64,000 bases of DNA from Stercorarius parasiticus (lineage: Eukaryota; Chordata; Aves; Charadriiformes; Stercorariidae), in the NCBI GenBank assembly GCA_013396915.1, contig VWZL01002000.1:311698-375697 (forward strand), in the 5' to 3' direction. Below are positions 54,841 through 64,000 of this stretch, piece after piece; within the stretch, counting starts at the first letter, position 1, and every line of letters begins with the position of its first letter. The notes under the pieces were generated by a model. It saw only the letters and a list, made by a program, of their open reading frames with translations. It was not told the DNA's origin and made no database searches. The position numbers and the translations under genes were made by a program.

Positions 54841-57800
54841 CTTATTCCATTACATTTGGAAAAACTATTTTAAAATCCTATTTATGATACACTCCTACAC
54901 AGATATTTTAAAGCCTTTATAGTTCTGTAGAATTGGGAACTCTGTGACAGCTACAGTGACAGAAAGAAGCAGAAAGAACCTGCTGTACCGTTTGACTCTG
55001 TGAATGCTGGCCAATAACATAAGGCAGAAACTGCAAAATACACTTCCTGGATAAGACAAAAGTTCAAGATCCAAAATAAAGATTTGCTTTCTCTGTAGAA
55101 ATAGCATTTGAAGGGTTGCTGCCAAGGCTTTTTTTTTTTTTTTCCTGCCAAATGCTGGATCCCAGCTCCTTCCCCAAAATAGTCCTAAGCAACATTGTCC
55201 AGATTGTTCAACAGAATCAAAGCCTTGCTTCAGCTTCTTGCTGATTCCTCAAGCCTGCTTCACAGAACAAGCTTTCTGATTTTCAGTTAGTTTGAAATAG
55301 CTAAGTTACTCAAGTCAATCAAACTGAAATGAAAAATACTTTTAAAAAAGAACATTTTTCTCCTAAAATAAGCTATACACTGAGAAAAATATATAAATCA
55401 GTTATTGTCAAAGCTAGTACGAACAAATCATCTGATGCTAGTATCTTTGGCTGGCATATGTGTAATTATCAAAAAAGATTTCCTACTCATTTGAAAGACA
55501 ACTGCTATGAGAATTGAAATTAACATTCAATTACCCCTTTAGAATAAAATACTGTACATCCTCTAATTTTCCCTAGCACTTTGTTTTTAAGAATCAAAAT
55601 AGATCATAAAAAATAATTCAATTCTCCTTAGTTGAATACTGGGTTGGGGTGTGGGTTTTTTTACTTACTTTTTTTATTTTAAGCTTTCATTTTTTCCCCT
55701 AGTACCTTAATGTTTTGTTCTCTTCCTATAAGCTTTCTTTTTGATTTTTCAACTCATTTCCACAGAGCTATGAATATTTTTGGGGGAGATTCCATTCAGT
55801 CTCCACGTTCAGCTAGTCTGTGAGAGCAGATTACTGAAAAAAAGCAGCCCATTCTTAAAAAAAACCCAAACATGGTTTGAATAAAAAATACTGGCATTAA
55901 TATTAAAACACCTTTAATTAAACAGAAATAGGAATGGAAACATTTTGTTTCCTGTCGAGAACAGGAGGACACTTTCACTGCTGAAAAAAGTCAATGTTTA
56001 AAAAACAGCTTATCCCTTAAACAGCAGACAATGTAGACATTGCAAGAACTGTGAACCAATATACCTGTACGCCCACTGTGCATCTACAAGGGCACATAGG
56101 AAGTATTTTGTATTTTAAAAAGAGAACATGTTTCTTCCCTCATTTGGCCTATGGGAGAAAGAATTTAACATTTTAACATTGTTTATGGAGTCAATGCTGT
56201 GTATGTCGGGGGGGGGCGTGCCTTGACCATTTAAATGAATCTGTGTACTTCAAAAGGGCTGAGAGTCATAAATGATTTTATTATATAGTATTTTCTGGCT
56301 CACCCATTTCTTTCCGTTATCTTACTGCAAGAACCAATTTTTTTTGCTGGGGTTAAAAGTTAACATGAATTATTTAGGCTTGTTCTTTCTCAAAAATGAG
56401 CTATATTCCCTTCAGATTTTAAGAACATCCACCAGAACAGTGGTGGACTGCTGGTATCCTGTGTTCTTCTGCAAAGCAGCTGAGAGCAAAAACCAGGGCC
56501 CAGCGCAGTCACAACATCTCGTGATGGTTCACCCATCCTTCCACTCACTGTGCTGGGGCTTGCCCTTGCCACAGCAATAGCGTGCGGTGTGTACAAGAGG
56601 TTTAAACTGTTTCAGAGATAATGTGTTGCTTAAAGTATCAGTAGTCAGAAATTCCACGCACACCAAGGAAAAAAAAAAAATGAAGGGTGGTGTACAGCAC
56701 TTGTCAGGGCAAGAGATGGCAACCATAACTTCAGATACTGAATTAAGCTACCACCACTACCAAGCCCCCGTCTCCTCCCAGGGCAACCATGTACACTTGC
56801 CATATACACAGATAATGTATATCCATATTCTTTTTCCAAAGACAGATTAATGAAATCATCATTACCTAACTCATAGTCCTTCCATGTACATTTTTGACAA
56901 GCAGAATGAAGTCCAGCTCTGGAATTTTGAACAAGGTCAGAAATAGGTAAGAAAATCTGGTGTTTAGTTTTGGAAATATGAGTCAGGGAACAGCTTCTTT
57001 TCTTTTGTTAAAAATGAAGCTGTTTATTTGCATTGATCTGGAACTCTGTCAAATCAAAGTCAGAATTTTAAAGTGATGAGTTTGTTAACTGTTGGGATCA
57101 CTAAATACACATCAGCTAATCTCCTAAACTAGTACTGTATCAATCAAAAAATAAAATATAAAAAAGCAAATTTAAACTAATTGTTCAGAGTTTCCTTTTT
57201 ATCTTTTTATGTACAGAAAGTTCACTAGAAAATATTGTCATTGATGTTGCCATGCCCAATTCTAAAAAAAACAGAGCTAATTTTTTAATAAGGTAATATA
57301 TTTTTCCAGAACTGTAAGCAGATAAGAGTAGGAGTCATATAGATGTTTCCACATGAAACTAGCAAAATCGTCAAAGAATAGTTTATGCATAGGAACTGTT
57401 TAAAATAGTGCTCAATATTCTCCAGAATAAAGAGTTCAAGTACAATTCAATTTCAAAATGTGCAGTCCAACTCCTAATGGAACCTAAAGACACTATTTCA
57501 GAGACAATGCTCTGAAATTCCAACCATGCTGAAATAACCCAAAGCCAAACTCAAATCTCCCACTGCCCAAAAAACCCCCAGAAACAGGTATAATATAATT
57601 CAATAAATGCAACTATGCAGCTTATGCAACTCGTGTCAGTGTAAAGAGTTTGCCAAGTTGATATGTAGAGCAAGAGCTCAGGAGGCCTACTACAATTTTC
57701 AGGGCGGGGGGGGAAATGCAGGCAAATAAATAAATAATAATATTTTAAAAACTTCTCGTATACATTTCCTGACACATTACAGAATCACAGAATGATAAGG

Positions 57801-57857
57801 GTTGGAAGGGACCTCTGGAGATCATCTAGTCCAACCGCTCTGCCAGAGCAGGGTCAC

Positions 57858-59262
57858 CTAGAGCAGTTTGCAGAGGAACACGACCAGGCAGGTTTTGAAC
57901 GTCTCCAAAGATGGAGACTCCACCACATCCCTGGGCAGCCTGTTCCAGTGCTCTGCCACCCTCAAAGTAAAGTTCCTTCTCATGTTTAGATGTAACTTGC
58001 TATGCTCAAGTTTGTGCCCGTTACATCTTCCCCTGTCGCTGGGCACCACTGAAAAGAGCCTGGCCCCATCCCCCTGACACCCACCCTTGAAGTATTTATA
58101 AGCATTAATAAGATCCCCCCTCAGCCTTCTTTTTTCCAGACTAAAAAGACTGAAGTCCCTCAGCCTTTCTTCATAAGAGAGGTGTTCCAGTCCCCTAATC
58201 AACTTCGTAGCCCTTTGCTGTACCCTCTCCAGCAGTTCCCTGTCCTTCTTGAACCAGGGAGCCCAGAACTGGACACAGTACTCCAGGTGCGGCCTCAACA
58301 AGGCAGAGGGAGAGGATGACCTCCCTTGACCTGCTGGCGGCACTCTTCTTGATGCACCCCAGGATGCCATTGGCCTTTTTGGCCCCAAGGGCACATTGCT
58401 GGCTCATGGTCATCCTGTTGTCCACCAGGACTCCCAGGTCTCTTTCCACAGAGCTGCTCTCCAGCAGGTNTCTGAGCTCTGTCTTTCAACCAGTTTTCTA
58501 TCCACCTTACTGTCCATTCATCTAACCCACACTTCCTAAGCTTCCCTATGAGGATGCTGTGGGAGACCATGTTGAACGCCTTGCTGAAGGCAGACAACAA
58601 CCACTGCCCTCCCCTCATCTATCCAACGAGTCATGCCATCATAGTAGACTATCAGATTAGTCAGACATGACTTCCCCTTGGTGAATCCATGTTGACTACT
58701 TCTGATAGCTTTCTTTTCCTCCACATGCCTTGAGATGATGCCCAGAATGAGCTGTTCCATCATCTTTCCAGGGATGGAGGTGAGGCTGACTGGCCTGTAG
58801 TTCCCCCGGTCCCCCTTCTTGGCCTTTTTGAAGACTGGAGTGACATTGGCTTTCCTCCAGTCCTCAGGCACCTCGCCTGTTCTCCAGGACCTTTCAAAGA
58901 CAATGAGGAGCAGCCCAGCAATGACTTCCGCCAGCTCCCTCGGCACTTGCGGGTGCATCCCATTGGGACCCATGGACTTGTGGATATCCAGTTTACTTAA
59001 TTGATCTCTAACTTGATCCTCCTCAACCAAGGAGAACTCTTCCTTCGTCCAGACTTTCCCTGTTACTTTCTCCAAAGTCTGAGACTCCCGAGGGCTGGTC
59101 TGAGCAGTAAAGACTGAAGCAAAGAACACATTCAGTAACTCTGCCTTCTCCGCATCCTCCGTCACCATGGCTCCTGTCTCATTCAACAGTGGGCCTACAT
59201 ATTCCCTAGTTTTCCTTTTGCCTCCAATATACTTGAAGAAACCCTTACTGTTTGGAGACAAT
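57858..59262 (-). pseudogene. CR1 ORF2 reverse-transcriptase fragment, frameshifted and gapped
   Basis: The first segment (59261-58536) encodes SNSKGFFKYIGGKRKTREY, TEDAEKAELLNVFFASVFTA, LAEVIAGLLLIVFERSWRTG, EDWRKANVTPVFKKAKKGD and [18 protein letters not shown]. Its frame breaks at motif A through a 5-bp deletion near 58589 and resumes as [20 protein letters not shown] and [11 protein letters not shown] up to the N at 58470. After the N the C-terminal part follows: [77 protein letters not shown] and [19 protein letters not shown], with one further frame change near 58300-58310. Motif A has lost its catalytic Asp, and the FADD block is in the missing part. It cannot make a working enzyme. 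Confidence 0.93.
58470..58470. other. Single-N junction inside CR1
   Basis: The base is N. On the lower-coordinate side the sequence encodes the region just after the active site; on the other side it encodes WLKDRAQ, well before it. About 335 bp of CR1 expected between them is absent when measured on the copy at 42757-43090. Confidence 0.9.
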
Positions 59263-59593
59263 CATGATAAAGTGGCTTTTAAAGCCTGAGGCTATACACG
59301 TTGCTTAAGCAGCTAGAAGCTTCCCCTTCTGCTTTCCCCTCAAACAGTGTCCAGAGCTCCAGCTCTGATCTGTGAAGTTCACACTAAATACTTACTTTAC
59401 TGTATCTTCCACGCAGTTAGCATGAAGGACTAAGCTACCACAACCACAAAAAGATTAAGCTACAAGTATTGAAAAAGAGCTTTGTGTTATAATAGATATG
59501 ACCAAAATGTTTTTATGTATACTATTTTTTTAAGGATTGTAAGACAGTAATTAGAGAGCATCACATGAAGAAACTTCCTACTTTTTGACACCC
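59263..59593. other. Short unique spacer between CR1 and solo LTR
   Basis: Non-repetitive sequence with no gene or motif recognised. Confidence 0.6.
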
Positions 59594-59978
59594 ATGATTG
59601 TCCTGGTTCCAGCGGGGATAGCGTTAATTCTCCCTAGGCTCCGGCAGGGTCACAGGTATATCCCTCCCATGTGAGCCATGCCCACCCTGAGCTGCGGGGG
59701 GATGGGGGGGTGTGGGTGTGGAGGGAGCAGGAAGTCACCACTGGGAGCAGACTGGGGCGTGCCGGGTCTGGTCGGTGAGCAGCGGTTCCTAACCGTGTTT
59801 GTACGTTCCTCTATGCGTGTTATTGTTGTTGTTTTCTTGTTCCCTTTGCTGTTCTGTTAAATTGTCTTTGTCTCAACCCACGAGTTTTGCCTTTTTTCTT
59901 CCGATTCCGTATTGAGGAAGCCCGAGAGAGCAGCACGTGGTTCTTCATTGCTGTCTGAGGCTAAACCACGACAATGAT
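59594..59978 (+). mobile_element. Solo ERV LTR with perfect 5-bp target duplication
   Basis: The LTR occupies 59599-59973 (375 bp), begins TGTCCTGGTT and ends AACCACGACA, giving the canonical TG...CA ends. It is flanked by ATGAT at 59594-59598 and ATGAT at 59974-59978, an exact 5-bp duplication. The TGTCCTGGTTCCAGCGGGAT start, CTCAACCCACGAGTTTTGCC (59873-59892) and the CTAAACCACGACA end match an avian LTR family I recall; 5-bp duplications fit an ERVL-like group, but that assignment is an inference. No internal retroviral sequence is present, so the provirus was probably lost by recombination between its two LTRs. The poly(A) hexamer expected near 59857 has decayed to GTTAAATT. The middle holds a strong G-quadruplex motif. 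Confidence 0.88.
59696..59725 (+). other. G-quadruplex motif inside the solo LTR
   Basis: Four G-runs of 6, 7, 3 and 3 are separated by loops of 2, 3 and 6 bases, which satisfies the usual G3+/loop 1-7 rule on the plus strand. Confidence 0.8.
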
Positions 59979-60420
59979 ACAAAGTTAGATTTTTCCAAGT
60001 CAGACTTAATTTCTCCTTAACAGTATAGAGAGGACGTGTACATTTGACAGTTTTTTGCTCTATTAATTTTAAACAGAACTGTTCAATAAATTCAGTAAGT
60101 TTTACCTTTGCAAAACCAATCACCTGTTTTTAAGTGATAACTTAATTCTGATGATAATTAGGACAGAAAGAACACCTGTTTGCTGAGGACATTTCCTGTG
60201 GAAAGAAGCAATATGCAGCTAACATTAAGCTTCTCAGGGTCAATCCTTGATATTCAATAAGGTTTCCTCAGTGTCAAAGTGAATTGGGTCATAAGCTTAC
60301 AATCACAATTTAAATAATTTTTTGACCAAACTAGTGGGCTGCATTTGAAGTATAGTTACAGAAATCTTAATAAAAACGTTAACATTAATTTCACATAATG
60401 ACGTGCATTATGTCATTATG
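59979..60420. other. Unique spacer between solo LTR and CR1
   Basis: AT-rich sequence without a gene. It ends in a 9-bp inverted repeat (60394-60402 and 60412-60420) that abuts the CR1 junction. Confidence 0.6.
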
Positions 60421-62140
60421 CAGGAGGCCTGCATGGATTAACAAGGAGCTCCTGGACAAGCTCAAAAGTGAAAAGGAGGCCTACAGAAGGTGGAAGCAAG
60501 GACGGATTGACGGGTTGGAATACAGAGAAACTGTCCGAGTGGACAGGAACCAGATTAGGCAAGCTAAAGCTCAGATAGAATTAAATCTGGCTAGGGACAT
60601 CAAGGATAACAAGAAAAACTTCTGTAAGTACGTCAGGGATAAAGGCAAGACTAGGGAAGATGCGGGGCCTTTTCTGTAAGGAAACAGGAGACCTGGTTCC
60701 CTAGGATATGGAGAAGCCCAAAGAACTGAATGACTTTTTGCCTCAGTGTTTACTGGCAAGGGCTCCAACAACACTACCCAAGTTGTAGAAGGCAAAGGCT
60801 GGGTCTATGAGAGTGAAGAACCACCCACTGTAAGAGAAGATCAGGTGGAACCTGAGGTACATAAGTCCATGGGACTTGATGAAATCCATCCACAGGTCCT
60901 GACGGAGGCAACAGATGAAGTTGCTAAGCCGCTTTCCATTATATTTGAAAAGTCATGGCAGTCTGGTGAAGTTCCCACTGACTGGAAAAGGGGAAACATA
61001 ACCCCCATTTTCAAAACGGGAAAAAAGGAAGACCTGCAGAACTACAGACCAGTCAGTCTCACCTCTGTGCCAGGCAAGATGATGGAGCAGATCCTCCTAG
61101 AAACTCTGCTAAGGCACATGGAAAATAAGGAGGTGATTGGTGACAGCCAACATGACTTCACCAAGGGCAAGTCATGCCTGGCAAATTTGGTGGCCTTCTA
61201 CAACGGTGGTACAGCATTGGTAGATAAGGGGAGAGCAACTGACGTCATCTACCTGGACTTATGCAAAGCGTTTGACACTGTCTCACATGACATCCTTGTC
61301 TCTAAATTGGAAAGGCAGGGATTTGATGGATGGACCACTCAGTGGATAAAGAACTGGCTGGATAGCTGCACTCAAAGGGTTGCAGTCAATGGCTCAATAT
61401 CCAAGTGGAAACCAGTGACAAGTGGCATTCCTCAGGGGTCAGTACTGGGACTGGTGCTGTTTAACATCTTTGTCAGCGACATGGATGTTGGGATTGATGC
61501 ACCCTCAGCCAGTTTGCCAATGAGACCAAGCTGTGTGGTGCGGCTGACACGCTGGAGGGAAGGGATTCCATGCAGAGGGACCTGGACAGGCTTGAGAGGT
61601 TGGCCCGTGGGAACCTCATGAAGTTCAAGGCTAAGTGCAAGGTCCTGCACCTGGGTCGTGGCAATCCCAGGCACAAATACAGGTTGGGTGGAGAACAGCT
61701 TGAGAGCAGCCCTGAGGAGAAGGACTTGGGGGTGCTGGTGGACGAGAAGCTCAACATGAGCCAGCATGCAGCTCTGGAGTCCTCAGCACAAGAAGGACAT
61801 GGACCTGTTGGAATGGGTCCAGAGGAGGGCCCTGAAGATGATCAGAGGGCCGAAACACCTATGCTATGAGGACAGGCTGAGAGAGTTGGGGCTGTTCAGC
61901 CTGGAGAAGAGAAGGCTCTGGGCAGACCTAATAGCAGCTTTCCAGTATCTGAAGGGGGCCTATAGGAGAGATGCGGAGGGACTCTTTATCAGGGAGTAGA
62001 ATGATAGGAGGAGGGGTAACGGTTTTAAACTGAAAGAGGGGAGATTTAGATTAGATATTAGGAAGAAATTCTTTACTGTGAGGGTGGTGAGGCACTGGAA
62101 CAGGTTGCCCAGAGAAGCTGTGGATGACCCGTCTCTGGAG
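60421..62140 (+). pseudogene. CR1 ORF2 linker and reverse transcriptase, catalytic site lost
   Basis: The linker is readable as [20 protein letters not shown] and [19 protein letters not shown] up to a TAA stop at 60677-60679. The stretch to about 60800 is frameshifted. A 291-codon open frame (60746-61621) then carries [49 protein letters not shown] and motif [19 protein letters not shown] with its Asp at 61256-61258. It continues through [11 protein letters not shown] and [20 protein letters not shown]. The frame shifts between about 61490 and 61513. In the correct frame the active site reads FANE (61513-61524) in place of FADD, so both catalytic aspartates of that motif are changed. Downstream blocks are [34 protein letters not shown] and, after the 130-bp deletion, [19 protein letters not shown]. 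It is clearly inactive. Confidence 0.93.
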
Positions 62141-62273
62141 ATGTTCAAGATCCGGCTGGACGGGGCTTCGAGCAACCTAGTCTAGTGGGAGGTGTCCCTG
62201 CCCATGGCAGAGGAGTTGTAGCTAAATGATCTTCAAGGTCCCTTCCAACCCGAACCAATCTATGATTCTATGA
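60421..62273 (+). mobile_element. CR1 LINE, longest copy in the window, 5'-truncated
   Basis: The element starts in the ORF2 linker between endonuclease and reverse transcriptase (CAGGAGGCCTGCATGG) and reaches the CR1 3' end, which reads AATCTATGATTCTATGA at 62257-62273. The 3' region contains CTAGTGGGAGGTGTCCCTGC and AAGGTCCCTTCCAACCC, typical of a CR1 subfamily distinct from the other two types here. About 130 bp is missing near 61768-61775, where AACATGAGCCAGCA runs straight into CTCTGGAGTCC. It lies head-to-head with the CR1 at 57780-59262. Confidence 0.96.
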
Positions 62274-64000
62274 CATGAAGAAAGGGTTTCAGATATCACC
62301 ACATGCCAAAAACACCAGAAGTGACAGTGGAAACTGAAGGGAGATAGATTGTAACAAAAATAAACTGTCTGACAAGAGAGAGAATGGGAAAATATTTTCT
62401 TATCTGGACTGTTATTAACTTGAAAAAAATTAAAAATATAAATCGTAATAATTATTTCAAAAGCAAAGGAATCACTTTTCCTTGTTTCTTCTAAGTCTAT
62501 TTATATTTAAGTTTCAGGAGTTTTTCAAAGCATGAACCAATACTTAAGAGACTTGTTCAGTTGCTCTCAATCAAATTCAGGTACCTGTTCCTATTATTCT
62601 TCAAAAGACCAGAATCAAGCAATAACAGAGATTTGAGTGCTTTATAATCTGCTTTTATTTAACATATCAGCAAACTAACAGATGATATGAAAAAGAAGTA
62701 CTGTGAAGTTATTTCTTTTTTGTCTAATATTGTTAATTTAATTTGGATCTGACCGAAAGGAGGTCAATGTTTTTTATCCACTTTATTGGATTTTGGATGT
62801 GGCTCTGAATATGTTGACCTTAAATCAATTTTGTGCATAATTGCCTGTATGGAAATGAGAAATAGTGGAAACCCTAAATATCTGTGCAGCATGTCATAGT
62901 TAACCAATGGCCCCTGCACTAAACATTGCATCCCTAAAAAGTACACCAAAGTAAAAACGGTACCACTAGCTGCTTATTTTATACCTTAAATGAATACAGA
63001 CACAAAACAAGTTTTTTAATCACATTCACAGTCACTCAACTGTTAGAAAACTTTTGTTTTCTTGGAGGAGTTGATTTCTCCAAGCTAATTCTAAATAATG
63101 AAATATATGTCATTTTAACACATTAATACAAAGCAGAAATAGTTCTATAGCTAACCATCAACAAATACAGCCATGCTGTAGTATGCAATGAAAGGTTATG
63201 AAATGCAAATTGTTGGTAAATCTATGCAGGGTCCACTATGTTGGCAAAGAACAATGAAATAAATGATTTGGCTAAATGCATCTTCTTCTGTAATCTCTGT
63301 GGAGATGACCGTTATTATATCACATATTTGATTTAAAGATTTTGTAATTGTTTTCATAGATCAAGTATAAACTAGTTTCTGGTTGGCTGGTTTTGTTTTT
63401 GTGAGACTGCACAGAACAAGATCTGGTATTAGAAACCGATTGATTGATATTAGTATTAGAAATAGATTGCCGATTCATAGAAAACTATCCCAAATAATGA
63501 ATTTCATATTCATTTTTCCAGCGTACCATACAGTTAACATTTCTATTTAACATTGACTGCTGGCAACAACGTAAGAGAGCTATGAAGCCAGAACCTATCA
63601 AGGACTTCAGTTGCATAGCCATATTCTTCAAAGCTTATCACTCAACTACGTAAGAAGTCTCACTTAACCCAATTGGTATATTCTGTCAATACAACAAAAT
63701 TGGGGTAAGTGTGCAACATCAAATATTAGCAATTGCATATTAAGTTTCAAGTTTCAGTATTTTCTTATTGTAACATTACATGTATTCCAGGAACTGTGAA
63801 GCAAAAATACACGCCTCCTGCAAAGCTACACTTCCAAGCCCTATTTGTTTTGGAACTAAAACACTGTCTTAAGATGCAAAGGAAATCCAAATGACTAAAT
63901 ACCATAAAAATTAAATGAAAACTTAAAGTTCAAGCAGAATGCCCCCAAGGAGATAAAGTTCACAGTACATAGTACATGTGTGATTTTTGCTTTTGCTACA
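62274..64000. other. Unique AT-rich non-coding sequence to the window end
   Basis: No gene or repeat is recognised beyond an imperfect local duplication of AGTATTAGAAA at about 63426-63460. Confidence 0.55.

Larger units (their letters stand above)
43754..57779. other. Unique AT-rich non-coding sequence
   Basis: A 14-kb stretch without a supported gene or transposon. It holds small simple repeats (45534-45562, 47606-47662, 48182-48203, 52206-52250, 54781-54840). A more GC-rich patch at about 51.1-51.35 kb is discussed as a finding. Open frames of up to 118 codons match nothing I recognise. Confidence 0.55.
57780..59262 (-). mobile_element. 5'-truncated CR1 LINE with an unresolved internal junction
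   Basis: On the minus strand the element runs from ORF2 (59262) to its 3' terminus at 57780. The terminus reads ACAGAATCACAGAATG on the plus strand, followed by the CR1 block GGGTTGGAAGGGACC. It is the same subfamily as the copy at 25325-26697, sharing its 3' region almost base for base. A single N at 58470 joins two ORF2 segments that should be about 335 bp apart, so sequence is missing from the assembly or the element has a deletion there. The flanks differ from those of the 25-kb copy. It forms the left arm of a head-to-head CR1 pair with the element at 60421-62273. Confidence 0.96.

Noticed and set aside
1..64000. CRISPR arrays, operons, bacterial promoters, phage genes
   Set aside because: The sequence is vertebrate in character (CR1, ERV LTRs); no regularly spaced short repeats or prokaryotic gene layout is present.

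Overview
This window is almost certainly bird genomic DNA. It is AT-rich, has no convincing host protein-coding exon, and carries five fragments of CR1 (chicken repeat 1), the LINE that dominates bird genomes. Three of these end in the 3' tails known for avian CR1 subfamilies, such as tandem ATTCTATG-type octamers. Avian-type endogenous retrovirus LTR pieces are also present. The species and chromosome cannot be named from the sequence alone. The low gene content and long unique AT-rich stretches suit a gene desert or the inside of a very large intron.

Layout: 1-14.8 kb is unique sequence with one old CR1 scrap (1450-1967, minus strand) and a purine-rich simple repeat (6045-6194). A degraded LTR lies at about 14.82-15.25 kb. 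Unique sequence follows to 25.3 kb, where a CR1 copy on the minus strand (25325-26697) is broken by a 399-base run of N. Then 26.7-42.5 kb is unique apart from a two-unit 52-bp tandem duplication (30952-31055), an LTR-like block with a TATA box and a polyadenylation signal (about 34.06-35.08 kb) and a small LTR scrap (about 37.77-37.91 kb). A 5'-truncated CR1 on the plus strand sits at 42476-43753. Unique sequence runs to 57.8 kb. The window ends with a transposon cluster: a minus-strand CR1 (57780-59262, with one N at 58470), a solo LTR with a perfect 5-bp target duplication (59599-59973), and a plus-strand CR1 (60421-62273). The last 1.7 kb is unique.

No functional gene set or pathway is visible. 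The coding-like sequence is the reverse-transcriptase half of CR1 ORF2, and every copy is disabled by truncation, stops, frameshifts or loss of catalytic residues. No new biological system was found. The most informative observation is that the CR1 copies at 25.3 and 57.8 kb are nearly identical over about 425 bp beside their gaps (one difference) but differ by about 7% over the next 320 bp. This step suggests either gene conversion or an assembly chimera. Both copies carry the same 5-bp deletion that removes a catalytic aspartate of the reverse transcriptase.
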